DNA from: JAIQFF01 sp963725615
GTDB lineage: Bacteria; Acidobacteriota; Terriglobia; Terriglobales; Acidobacteriaceae
Assembly (NCBI GenBank): GCA_963725615.1
Contig: CAVRZO010000027.1
Location: 1 to 64,000, forward strand
Direction of reading: 5' to 3'
DNA length: 64,000 bases
Part shown: positions 34,057 through 41,932 of the stretch, piece by piece
Layout: each line of letters starts with the position of its first letter
How positions within the stretch are numbered: the stretch's first letter is position 1
The notes under the pieces: model-generated
Database searches by the model: none
What the model saw: only the letters and a program-made list of their open reading frames with translations
What the model was told of the DNA's origin: nothing
Translations under genes and position numbers: made by a program

Positions 34057-34179
34057 CCAGTAGACCCTCCTGAGCGTTGTACGGCCCTAACCTACCACAC
34101 CCCCCGGAGCGCTTCAATCCTATTTCCACAGGTGAACGACTTTTCGTAGTGAACAAGATTGCACCGTGCATAGTGCAGT

Positions 34180-34632
34180 TTAAGTAAAATCAATGCGATA
34201 GAGAACCGCGTCTTCCTTGGGATCCGTGTAGTATCCACTCCGGTGCCCGCTTTCAAGAAACGCCCACTTTTCATACAGAGCCCGCGCCGCCCGGTTGGAC
34301 TCGCGGACCTCCAGAAATATCGCCGCTGCGCCCTTTGCTCGAGCCAACTCCAGAAGCTCGCCCAGCAGGCGCGTGCCCAGTCCACGCCGCCGGGCCAAAC
34401 CGGCGATGGCAATATTTTCGATCTCCCATTCTTCGGCCACCACTCGGGCAATCACAAATCCACGAAGTTCGGACTCTTCTTCCATGATCAATGCTAGCCT
34501 CCCCGGATCGGAGGCGTGAAACAGGGCTTCATACTGCTCGGCAGACCAGTGGGCCGCAGTGGCCGCACGCTTCTCGAGCGCCATCATGGCAGGCAAATCG
34601 GCGACCGTGGCGGCACGGATCGTGTGTGTCAC
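34180..34632 (-). CDS. rimI: Ribosomal-protein-alanine N-acetyltransferase RimI
   Basis: 150 residues from GTG at 34632, with AAGGA eight bases upstream; the longer frame to 34665 only adds translated heptad repeat. GNAT fold: VADLPAMMALEKRAATAAHW, AcCoA-binding loop IAGLARRRGLGTRLLGELL (about 78-96), and LEVRESNRAARALYEKWAF. It acetylates N-terminal alanines, classically of S18. Linkage directly after tsaB is conserved across bacteria and supports the name. Confidence 0.9.
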   Translation of the reverse strand: MTHTIRAATVADLPAMMALEKRAATAAHWSAEQYEALFHASDPGRLALIMEEESELRGFVIARVVAEEWEIENIAIAGLARRRGLGTRLLGELLELARAKGAAAIFLEVRESNRAARALYEKWAFLESGHRSGYYTDPKEDAVLYRIDFT

Positions 34633-34644
34633 GTCACATCCTTC

Positions 34645-34679
34645 AACCGAGAACTGAGAACTCAAAGCTAAGAACTGCT
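34645..34679. repeat. Heptad-repeat array (aactgag/aaccgag variant)
   Basis: Units aaccgag, aactgag, aactcaa, agctaag, aactgct lie between tsaB and rimI and overlap the last codons of tsaB. Same register and skeleton as the arrays near 2.5 and 8.0 kb. Confidence 0.65.
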
Positions 34680-35339
34680 CTTGGAAAAGATCTCACTTGA
34701 ACCGCGGAGATAGTTCGCATCCAGTGCTTCAGGCGAGACGATTTCTCCGGCATGGATTTTCTTCCATCCCAGTCGCGCAATCACATCCGCGCGCGGAAGT
34801 TCAATCTCCTCCGCAGGTAACCCCGCCCCCCGGGCCGCCTCGGCTAAGCTGTGATCCGAGGTCACGACGGTTGATCCCATCGCCGCCTCCAGGAATTTTG
34901 TGCGGGTCAACAACTGCTCCTGCAGCAAACGGACGTCATCGCCGTGAAGATCGTAGTCACCGGCGTAAACCTCGCCGCGTCCAGCATCGAGGACCGCTAC
35001 CACTCTGCCTTGCAAACCGCTTGAAACAGCAACTGCTTCCAGTAAAGAAACGGCCGCAATCGGCTTCCCCAAAACCTCAGCCAGCGCTTTGATGGCTGCC
35101 AGTCCAACCCGCACTCCGGTAAATGAGCCCGGACCCGAGACCACCGCGAAGCCACCAATGTCCGCTTTGCTGAAGCCGTGTTTCGCAAGCAGGGCGGCGA
35201 TTTGCGGAACCAGTTGTGCGGAGAAAGTTCCTCCTTCAAGGGGCACTACTTCGATTGCGCTGCAGGCGTCGTCCGGCCCGCAGCGCGCCAGAGCGATGGT
35301 GCCATGTTTGCCCGAGGTGTCGGCAGCGAGAAGAAGCAT
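34668..35339 (-). CDS. tsaB: tRNA t6A biosynthesis protein TsaB
   Basis: 223 residues. ASKHA-fold N-terminus LLLAADTSGKHGTIALARC, core FAVVSGPGSFTGVRVGLAAI (about 63-82) and AVLDAGRGEVYAGDYD. TsaB lacks the metal site of TsaD and scaffolds the TsaD-TsaE complex that makes t6A37 in ANN-decoding tRNAs. The C-terminal residues (EIFSKSSS) run into the heptad repeat. rimI follows. Confidence 0.92.
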   Translation of the reverse strand: MLLLAADTSGKHGTIALARCGPDDACSAIEVVPLEGGTFSAQLVPQIAALLAKHGFSKADIGGFAVVSGPGSFTGVRVGLAAIKALAEVLGKPIAAVSLLEAVAVSSGLQGRVVAVLDAGRGEVYAGDYDLHGDDVRLLQEQLLTRTKFLEAAMGSTVVTSDHSLAEAARGAGLPAEEIELPRADVIARLGWKKIHAGEIVSPEALDANYLRGSSEIFSKSSS

Positions 35340-35347
35340 TTTGAGAT

Positions 35348-35424
35348 GGTGTGGCGCGGGCGCCCTCGCCCGCGAGATTCTAGCTGAACGTCAAAGGCCG
35401 CGGGCGAGGGCGCCCGCGCCACAT
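35348..35424. repeat. Palindrome doublet (gtggcgcgggcgccctcgcccgcg)
   Basis: Two inverted copies, 35349-35375 and 35398-35424, each itself palindromic, with a 22-base spacer. It lies between mce and tsaB and fills the whole gap of about 90 bases. Related in sequence to family A but with a gcgccctcgc centre. Confidence 0.8.
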
Positions 35425-35432
35425 ATTCGGAA

Positions 35433-35834
35433 TCAGCTTGCCGATTCCACCAACTCAAGCAGCACCCCGCCCGCACTCGAGGGATGCACAAACACGTAAC
35501 GGTGCCCGCCCGCTCCGACCTTGATTTCGTCAGAGACCAGCCGTATACCGTCTTTTTTTAACCGCTCGACGGCGGCCTCCAGGTTGGGCACGCGCACTGA
35601 GACGTGGTGCAGTCCCTCGCCGCGCTTGGCAATGAATTTCGCGATGACCGAGTTCTCCGAGGTGGGCTCAAGCAGTTCCATGCGGCTCTCCCCCAGCGGC
35701 ACCATAACCACTCGCACCTGCTCAGCTTCGACGGTTTCCTCGGGCGCGAGTTTCAACCCGAGTTTCTCGTAGATCACCTTCGCTGCCGTTAGCGATTTCA
35801 CCGCCACGCCGATATGGTCAATGCTGAACATCAA
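35433..35834 (-). CDS. mce: Methylmalonyl-CoA epimerase
   Basis: 133 residues, two glyoxalase-type repeats. Metal ligands of the family are visible: His in FSIDHIGVAV (N-terminal), His in GEGLHHVSVRV (about 75) and Glu in GVLLELVESA at the C-terminus. It interconverts (R)- and (S)-methylmalonyl-CoA in propionate/odd-chain metabolism. The next gene downstream of its promoter region, meaB, encodes the mutase chaperone; the mutase itself is not in this window. Confidence 0.92.
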   Translation of the reverse strand: MMFSIDHIGVAVKSLTAAKVIYEKLGLKLAPEETVEAEQVRVVMVPLGESRMELLEPTSENSVIAKFIAKRGEGLHHVSVRVPNLEAAVERLKKDGIRLVSDEIKVGAGGHRYVFVHPSSAGGVLLELVESAS

Positions 35835-35908
35835 AACTCTCCACGCTAATGGGGCGCGAGCGTCCCGCTTGTACTGCGGTTGAGGACCCGCGGACGCCCG
35901 TCTTCCAT

Positions 35909-36862
35909 TTACTTTTTCTCCATCGTGTTCACCAGCTCTTCGACCAGCGAATACGGATCGCGTTTGTGCTCGGCGACTTCAGCCGCGTAGCGGGCGACCG
36001 CACCGTTTCCCAGGTGCTCCTGCGCCCGGTCTAACAACGCATCGCGCAACATCTCGACCAGACGATTCTGCCAGTTCTCGACATTGCGCTTCAGAACCAG
36101 ATTTTCTTTTTGCAGATAAGCCTCGTAGTCGCGAATCGCCGCTGCCAGTTCAGTAATGCCGACGCCTTCACTGGCCACGGTTTTCACAATCGGCGGGGTC
36201 CAGTTGTCGCTGCGGACGGCCAGAGACTGCAGAGCGCGAATTTCGCGCTCTACTCGCTCGGCGCCTTCGTAGTCGCTCTTGTTGATGACGAAGATGTCGG
36301 CAATCTCCATGATGCCGGCCTTGATCGTCTGCACATCGTCGCCCATGCCGGGAACCAGAATGACGATGGTGACGTCGGCCAGGCGCACGATGTCCACTTC
36401 ATCCTGCCCGACGCCGACGGTCTCGATCATGACCAGGTCGCGTCCCGAGGCATCGAGCACCGTGGCCACATCCGCCGTGGTTCGTGCCAGTCCGCCCAGT
36501 GATCCGCGGGTGGCCATGCTGCGAATGTAGATTCCGGGATCGGAAAAGTGGTCCTGCATGCGGATCCGGTCGCCCAGAATCGCCCCGCCGCTGTAAGGAC
36601 TCGTGGGATCAACCGCAATAATGCCTACCGTACGGTGCTCCCTGCGATAGTGGCGGGCGAGCTGATCCACCAGCGTGCTCTTGCCCGCACCGGGCGGGCC
36701 CGTAAGTCCAAGCGTCCGCGCATGTCCAGTGTGGGGGAAAAGAGCCTTAAGCAGTTCGGACCAGCCAGGCGTCCGGTTTTCGACCGTGCTGATGGCCCGG
36801 GCCAGGGCGCGAGGATCGCCGGCGCGAACTTGATCAACCAAGGGTTGGAGGCTCTGATTCAA
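35909..36862 (-). CDS. meaB: MeaB/ArgK-type GTPase, methylmalonyl-CoA mutase chaperone
   Basis: 317 residues. G-domain with Walker A GLTGPPGAGKSTLVDQLA (about 54-71), DPTSPYSGGAILGDRIRM (switch region), ETVGVGQDEVDI and the base-recognition NKSDYEGAE. C-terminal dimerisation helix-rich arm. MeaB loads and protects the adenosylcobalamin cofactor of methylmalonyl-CoA mutase. Located upstream of mce in the same direction, gap about 75 bases. Old names as an arginine-transport ATPase should be ignored. Confidence 0.93.
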   Translation of the reverse strand: MNQSLQPLVDQVRAGDPRALARAISTVENRTPGWSELLKALFPHTGHARTLGLTGPPGAGKSTLVDQLARHYRREHRTVGIIAVDPTSPYSGGAILGDRIRMQDHFSDPGIYIRSMATRGSLGGLARTTADVATVLDASGRDLVMIETVGVGQDEVDIVRLADVTIVILVPGMGDDVQTIKAGIMEIADIFVINKSDYEGAERVEREIRALQSLAVRSDNWTPPIVKTVASEGVGITELAAAIRDYEAYLQKENLVLKRNVENWQNRLVEMLRDALLDRAQEHLGNGAVARYAAEVAEHKRDPYSLVEELVNTMEKK

Positions 36863-36941
36863 GCTGTTTCAGTGTAAAGCAGAGGCGGGTTAAACAGGAG
36901 TGGCTTCGACAACTGCTGCCTATCCATCTGAAGAATTGAGA

Positions 36942-36978
36942 GTTGTTAATGAAATCCGATCCAGTTGTTACTGAAATC
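36942..36978. promoter_or_regulatory. Direct repeat pair, possible operator
   Basis: gttgttaatgaaatc (36942-36956) and gttgttactgaaatc (36964-36978) differ at one base and are 22 bases apart start to start, about two helical turns. They lie between divergent meaB and the small membrane gene. A weak promoter (TTCAAT at 36998, 17 bases, CACAAT at 37021) follows. Confidence 0.4.
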
Positions 36979-37046
36979 AATCAATCAATAAACTTTCTTC
37001 AATTCGGGGCAAATTCATGGCACAATCTCTGTAAGAGGTATCCCCC

Positions 37047-37223
37047 ATGTACGTTAGGCTGGCCTTCTGGACGCTCTCGCTGGCATACACAGCAGCCCTC
37101 TTCTCGCGCACCGCACCCGGTTCCTCACCCGGTACCATGGTCGCGGCGGCAGTGCTCGGAGCGGCCCTCGGTTTTAGCCTGGGTGGCATGCTCATCAATC
37201 GGCGCACCCGCAAGCGAGGCTGA
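37047..37223 (+). CDS. 58-residue predicted membrane protein
   Basis: Starts MYVRLAFWTLSLAYTAALF, giving a first membrane helix, then a Gly/Ser/Pro turn, then a second helix (MVAAAVLGAALGFSLGGMLI) and a basic tail NRRTRKRG. AGAGG lies about 10 bases before the ATG. The two-helix hairpin with a positively charged C-terminus looks like a genuine small inner-membrane protein. No named family is recognised. It is preceded by a direct-repeat pair and a weak promoter. Confidence 0.6.
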   Translation: MYVRLAFWTLSLAYTAALFSRTAPGSSPGTMVAAAVLGAALGFSLGGMLINRRTRKRG

Positions 37224-37278
37224 GCTTTCGCATTGCCCATTCCTGCAGGAAACCAAAAGTTACAGACGAACGCTTCTT

Positions 37279-37782
37279 CTATTGTGGTGATCCGTCCGGT
37301 CCGAGTTTCAGTATTCTGCGCGCAAGTCGTCCCAGATACGGGTACTCAGCCCACTCGCCGCGTCCGGCTTTGACCCCATAAAGAATCGCCACCACAACCA
37401 TCGCGCCCCAGATGCTCATCCAGTCCAGCCAGAGCATGGGCATAAAAATGAAAAACGCCGGCGGTGAGGATGAGCTTCCGGCAGCGTGAAGAATCATGGT
37501 GAGCATGACGGCGCCAAACCAAAAAACCACGCCGAGCCCCATCAGGAACAGATACAAGACCTGGAGCAGGAGAGCCTGCAGCGCGTGAAAGGAGACGAAC
37601 CTGGATTCCCTTTTGACGACGAAGATAATGAGAGGAGCGATCCACAAACCCACGATCTGCAACATGTGGGCGAGAATGGCCATGGTGCGCTCGTCCAATG
37701 TCGGCTGAATCAGACTTGGCGCAATCGTTGCTGGCGCTATCGGGGCTGGATCGGTTGCGCTGGGCTGCATTGCTTCGACCAT
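37279..37782 (-). CDS. DUF4870 membrane protein
   Basis: About 167 residues from ATG at 37782 (ATG at 37770 also possible). A Pro/Ala-rich cytoplasmic N-terminus is followed by the DUF4870 core: RTMAILAHMLQIVGLWIAPL, VKRESRFVSFHALQALLLQ, then two further membrane helices ending in WAEYPYLGRLARRIL. Four membrane segments in all. The family is of unknown function and is often near envelope or regulatory genes. It directly follows the acyl-CoA dehydrogenase gene. Confidence 0.82.
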   Translation of the reverse strand: MVEAMQPSATDPAPIAPATIAPSLIQPTLDERTMAILAHMLQIVGLWIAPLIIFVVKRESRFVSFHALQALLLQVLYLFLMGLGVVFWFGAVMLTMILHAAGSSSSPPAFFIFMPMLWLDWMSIWGAMVVVAILYGVKAGRGEWAEYPYLGRLARRILKLGPDGSPQ

Positions 37783-37835
37783 GCTTTTGCGCGGGCAACG
37801 ACAACTCACACCAGGCTGCAAGTCCAGGGCTCAGG

Positions 37836-38978
37836 TTAGTCTTTCAATAACTGCCGCGCAATCACCAGGCGCTGGATTTCGCTGGTGCCCTCGCCGATAG
37901 TGCACAGCTTCACATCGCGATAAAACTTCTCCGCGGGATAGTCCTTGATAAACCCGTACCCGCCATGAATCTGCACGCCCTCGTTGGCGCAGCGCACGGC
38001 CACCTCGCTGGCGTACAGCTTGGCCATGGACGATTCCAGCGTAGTCTTCATGCCGGCATCTTTCATGGCAGCTGCGCGCAGGGTCAGCAGCTTTGCCGCC
38101 TCAATTTCGGTGGCCATGTCCGCCAGCTTCCACTGGATCGCCTGGAAGTCGCTGATGGCCTTGCCGAACTGCTTGCGCTGCTTGGAATACTTCAGCGCTG
38201 CCTCGTAGGCTCCTTCGGCCATGCCCAGCGACAAGGCTGCGATGGAAATGCGGCCGCCGTCGAGCACGCGCATGGCGTCAATAAATCCGTCCCCTTCCTT
38301 GCCGCAAAGATTTTCGGCCGGGATGACGCAGTCTTCAAAAATTAATTCGGCGGTGTCGCTGGCGCGCAAGCCAAGCTTGTTTTCTTTCTTGCCGGGACGA
38401 AAACCCTTCGTCCCTTTTTCAACTATGAACGCGGACAGTCCGTGGGTGTGGGCCGCGCGGTCAGTGACGGCAATCACTACCAGAAAATCGGCATAATGGC
38501 CGTTGGTGCAGAAGGTCTTGGTGCCGTTCAGCACCCAGTTATTCCCTTTGCGCACGGCGGTCATGCGGGCGCTGCCCGCGTCCGAACCCGAGGAAGGTTC
38601 GGTCAAACCCCAGGCTCCGATGGCGTCGCCCGAGGCCAGCGGGCTGACGTATTTCTTCTTCTGCGCTTCGCTTCCGGCGAGAAAGATATGGTTTGAGCAC
38701 AGCGAGGTATGGGCGGCAACAATAATCCCCACCGAGCCGTCCACGCGCGAGAGTTCTTCGATGGCCGTGACATACTCGACGTAGCCCATGCCGGCACCGC
38801 CGTACTCGGGCGGAAACACAATGCCCAGCAGGCCAAGTTTGCCGAGTTCTTTGACCGTCGCCAGCGGGAATTCGCCGGCTTCGTCCCACGTCATGACGTG
38901 CGGAGCGATTTCGCGCTCGGCAAATTCGCGCACGCTTTTCTTCAGTTGAAGCTGTTCATCGTTGAGCTGGAAATCCAC
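37836..38978 (-). CDS. Acyl-CoA dehydrogenase
   Basis: 380 residues, standard length. N-terminal helical domain, FAD-binding beta domain with WGLTEPSSGSDAGSAR (about 128-143), the family signatures, and the catalytic Glu expected near IHGGYGFIKDYPAEKFYRD (about 345-363). The C-terminus GEGTSEIQRLVIARQLL is typical of short/medium-chain or branched-chain enzymes. It would carry out the first step of fatty-acid or branched-chain amino-acid beta-oxidation with ETF as electron acceptor. It fits with the mce/meaB propionate genes nearby; exact chain length unknown. Confidence 0.93.
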   Translation of the reverse strand: MDFQLNDEQLQLKKSVREFAEREIAPHVMTWDEAGEFPLATVKELGKLGLLGIVFPPEYGGAGMGYVEYVTAIEELSRVDGSVGIIVAAHTSLCSNHIFLAGSEAQKKKYVSPLASGDAIGAWGLTEPSSGSDAGSARMTAVRKGNNWVLNGTKTFCTNGHYADFLVVIAVTDRAAHTHGLSAFIVEKGTKGFRPGKKENKLGLRASDTAELIFEDCVIPAENLCGKEGDGFIDAMRVLDGGRISIAALSLGMAEGAYEAALKYSKQRKQFGKAISDFQAIQWKLADMATEIEAAKLLTLRAAAMKDAGMKTTLESSMAKLYASEVAVRCANEGVQIHGGYGFIKDYPAEKFYRDVKLCTIGEGTSEIQRLVIARQLLKD

Positions 38979-39072
38979 GACGCTGTCTCCGTTTCCGGGA
39001 TGCTGCGCACCAGAACAATTGGATTAGAACACAGCCATTTCAGGGCGACCAAGTTACCGCCGGGAGTGGGAT

Positions 39073-39229
39073 TGTGTGGGGCGGACACTGTTGTCCGCCG
39101 CCTTTGCTTTTGTTCTTACTGCTGACGATTTCCCCGGATTCGCCAGGAACCAAAACACAAAACCAACTTCAGGGGCGACGGACAGGCTCGCCCTGAGCGA
39201 AGTCGAAGGGAGCGCCTGTCCCACACGGG
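39073..39229. repeat. Mixed palindrome doublet overlapping the hemW 3' end
   Basis: Left end 39073-39102 is gtgtggggcggacactgttgtccgccgcc (same family as 24972). Right end 39178-39227 is acggacaggctcgccctgagcgaagtcgaagggagcgcctgtcccaca, with stem GGACAGGC/GCCTGTCC. The right end is translated as the HemW tail. Confidence 0.8.
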
Positions 39230-40398
39230 CTGAGGATGAATCGTTCGAATACCTCGTTCGATAACAGCCGGCCGCGCGGCGTCAAACGGATGACATCGCC
39301 ATCCCGTTCGAGCAGTCCCGATCCGAGACAGTCCGAAATCGAATCCGACACAGCGCCGATCGCGGCTTCCCCAAACTCCATTGCAACATTTTTGAGATCC
39401 ACACCTCGGTTCAGACGCAATCCCAGAAAGAAGGCCTCCTCCAGTGCAGCCGGCGCCGGCACCGACGTCTTTTTGGGCTGTGCCCCGGCGACATATTCTT
39501 CGAGCGCGTCCGGCGAAGCGAAGCGCACCGCCTCTCGCGGCTTCGATGCGCTGATCAGCATGGAGTGAGCATCCACGCCAAATCCCAGATAGGGCTGACG
39601 CGTCCAATACTTCAGATTGTGCCGCGACTCCTGCCCGGGCCGGGCAAAGTTTGAGATCTCGTACTGGCGCACTCCCGCCCCATTCAGCCGTCTGCAGGCC
39701 GCTTCGTAAAAATCTGCAGTGAGTTCATCGTCGGGAACGAAATGGGCGTGGTATCGGGTGCCACCGGCCATCAGTTCGCGGCCCAGACGGGAATCGTCGT
39801 CCACCTCGAGCATATAAACACTGACGTGAGGCGCGCCCATGGCGACGGTCTCGGCGAGGGAAAACTCCCAGCTCTCGGCGGTCTGGTGGGGCAGCCCGGC
39901 AATAAGATCAATATTGATGTTCTCAATCCCGGCGGCCCGTAAGTGAGCCAGATCCTCCAGCACCGTGCTTCGCTTATGCAGTCGCCCGACGGACGCAGCC
40001 TCAAGATCCACGAATGACTGCACTCCCAGGCTCACGCGGTTCACTCCGCAGCGCTGTAACGACTCGATCATCGCCGGGGAGAGCGTGCCGGGAGCGCATT
40101 CGACCGTGATTTCGGCATCCTCTTGGACCACAAATGTTTGCGAGATGGTGACAAATAGTCTTTCCAGTTGCGTTATATCGAGTATCGTAGGAGTGCCGCC
40201 GCCGAGGAAAATGGAGTCGACCGGGCGTTCGAGCTTGCCGCCCATCTGTTCCGCGGTTTCGCCGGCCCGGTTTACATCGCCAGCGACTCGTTCTACATAG
40301 CGTTCAAATACGGCGCGGGAAAAGACATCTGAGGCGAAGTTGCAGTAGCTGCACTTGGTCTTGCAGAACGGCACGGAGATATAGAGGCCAAGCGACAT
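39169..40398 (-). CDS. hemW: Radical-SAM heme chaperone HemW
   Basis: 409 residues. The radical-SAM cluster motif FCKTKCSYCNF (C-x3-C-x2-C, about residues 12-20), an additional GGGTPTILDI SAM-binding segment, GVNRVSLGVQSFVD, INIDLIAGLPHQTAESW, and a C-terminal HemN-type domain (PYLGFGVDAHSM). HemW lacks coproporphyrinogen dehydrogenase activity and inserts heme into proteins such as respiratory enzymes. The last ~18 residues (GTGAPFDFAQGEPVRRP) are encoded by a dispersed repeat, so the native end probably lay near FERFILS. Confidence 0.9.
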   Translation of the reverse strand: MSLGLYISVPFCKTKCSYCNFASDVFSRAVFERYVERVAGDVNRAGETAEQMGGKLERPVDSIFLGGGTPTILDITQLERLFVTISQTFVVQEDAEITVECAPGTLSPAMIESLQRCGVNRVSLGVQSFVDLEAASVGRLHKRSTVLEDLAHLRAAGIENINIDLIAGLPHQTAESWEFSLAETVAMGAPHVSVYMLEVDDDSRLGRELMAGGTRYHAHFVPDDELTADFYEAACRRLNGAGVRQYEISNFARPGQESRHNLKYWTRQPYLGFGVDAHSMLISASKPREAVRFASPDALEEYVAGAQPKKTSVPAPAALEEAFFLGLRLNRGVDLKNVAMEFGEAAIGAVSDSISDCLGSGLLERDGDVIRLTPRGRLLSNEVFERFILSPCGTGAPFDFAQGEPVRRP

Positions 40399-40491
40399 CG
40401 TGACTAATTATCCCACTTCGCGTAACTTGGACGGTCGAGAAGTCTTCTGAAACACGATGGTTGGATAATTAGCGGAGCATCTAGAAAACTT

Positions 40492-41742
40492 ATGGTTCCT
40501 CGGGTCGTCATCACTGGAATGGGCGTGGTCAGCCCCAACGGTATAGGCAAAGAAGCTTTTTGTCTCGCTCTTCTCGCCGGAAAATCGGGTGTGAAACGCA
40601 TCTCCCGCTTCGACCCATCTTCTTTGCCGGTACATATCGCCGGCGAAATTCCGGAGTTTGACGAACTAGCCTGGGTGGACGCGCGTGAGCGCAAGCACGT
40701 CTCCCGCGTCGTGCCACTGGCCGTCGCCGCTTCGACGGAAGCGATCAAGGATGCCGGCCTCGATCCCTCCGCCATGTCGATGGAAGAGAAGCGCGAGATT
40801 GGCGTAATTCTGGGCACAGGCGGCGGCGCGCAGGAATTTTCCGAGGAGCAGTACCGCCTCTGGCACAGCGGACACGTGAAACAGGTCAGCCTGTTCTGCA
40901 TCCCGAGCGGCACAATGGGGACGCTGCCCAGCGAAATCAGCATGCGCTTCGGGTTTCGCGGCTACAGCCACGTGGTCACCGCGGGTTGCACCTCTTCGAC
41001 CGACGCCATCGGTTATGCCTACCAGCATATCCAGGCGGGAGTATTGCCCATGTTTCTGGTGGGCGGGGTGGACTCGCCGATCACTCCGGGCATCATAAAA
41101 GGCTACTCGTTGTTGCGCGCGCTTACCCAGTCCTGGAACCACGCTCCGGAGAGCGCCTCGCGGCCGTTTTCCGCCGACCGCGACGGGTTTGTCATCGCGG
41201 AAGGTTCGTGGATGTTTATCCTAGAGGACTACGATCATGCCCGCGCACGCGGCGCGAAGATTTACGCCGAAATCGCGGGATACGGTTCCACCTGCGAAGC
41301 GTTCCATCGGGTGCGCATGAGCGACTCACCGGAAGAACCGGCGCGCGCTATCACGCTGGCGCTCGAAGAAGCCAGCCTCGCGCCCGAAGACATTCAGTAC
41401 GTCAACCTGCACGGCACCTCCACCGAAATGAACGACCGCGTGGAAACGCGGGCGCTGAAACTGGCACTGGGCGAGCATGCCCGAAAAATTCCCATGTCCG
41501 GGCTGAAATCGCAGATCGGACATGCCCAGGGCGCCTGCGGCTCGGCCAGCCTGGCCGCGACGCTAATCGCGATGGAGCATGCCAAGCTTCCCCCCACCAT
41601 CAATCTGGAAGCGCCCGATCCGGAATGTGATCTCGATTACGTCCCTGACGTTGGCCGCAAAGCCCAGATCGAACGTGCCATCTGCAACTGCGTGGGTTTC
41701 GGATCGAAGAACTCGGCGCTGGTGCTGAAAAAGACGGCGTAA
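40492..41742 (+). CDS. Beta-ketoacyl-ACP synthase, FabF/KS-alpha-like
   Basis: 416 residues. Thiolase fold with the nucleophile in VVTAGCTSSTDAIGYA (about 160-175) and both catalytic histidines (NLHGTSTEMND, about 305; SQIGHAQGACGSA, about 343). The active-site spacing (A-G-C-T-S rather than A-C-A-T-G) and RPFSADRDGFVIAEGSWMFI resemble ketosynthase-alpha chains of type II polyketide systems as well as FabF. No acyl carrier protein or chain-length factor is adjacent. It could be a housekeeping elongation enzyme or part of a dispersed polyketide/aryl-lipid pathway. ATG at 40492. Confidence 0.87.
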   Translation: MVPRVVITGMGVVSPNGIGKEAFCLALLAGKSGVKRISRFDPSSLPVHIAGEIPEFDELAWVDARERKHVSRVVPLAVAASTEAIKDAGLDPSAMSMEEKREIGVILGTGGGAQEFSEEQYRLWHSGHVKQVSLFCIPSGTMGTLPSEISMRFGFRGYSHVVTAGCTSSTDAIGYAYQHIQAGVLPMFLVGGVDSPITPGIIKGYSLLRALTQSWNHAPESASRPFSADRDGFVIAEGSWMFILEDYDHARARGAKIYAEIAGYGSTCEAFHRVRMSDSPEEPARAITLALEEASLAPEDIQYVNLHGTSTEMNDRVETRALKLALGEHARKIPMSGLKSQIGHAQGACGSASLAATLIAMEHAKLPPTINLEAPDPECDLDYVPDVGRKAQIERAICNCVGFGSKNSALVLKKTA

Positions 41743-41760
41743 TCGCCACAATCGCCACCG

Positions 41761-41865
41761 CCCACGTAGGGGCGGATGCCCTCATCCGCCCGGCGAGCGA
41801 AGCTCCGCAAGATCTGGCCAGCTTGCGCTGGCCCGCCCGGACGGGGCGTCCGGGCCTACGTGGGT
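41761..41865. repeat. Palindrome doublet (cccacgtaggggcgg family)
   Basis: Perfect 10-bp terminal inverted repeats CCCACGTAGG / CCTACGTGGG. The left half contains ggcggatgccctcatccgcc and the right half gcccggacggggcgtccgggc. It follows the ketosynthase stop by 19 bases and may end its transcript. Confidence 0.8.
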
Positions 41866-41932
41866 TGTGAAAGCTTTTCCATCCTCTGCTCTCCTTTACT
41901 AATCTACTTAGGGTATCTTTGACCTATAGCCG

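Noticed and set aside
39181..39260. Plus-strand frame reading LALSEVEGSACP as a peptide gene
   Set aside because: It is the well-known translation of a dispersed repeat, with no start signal.
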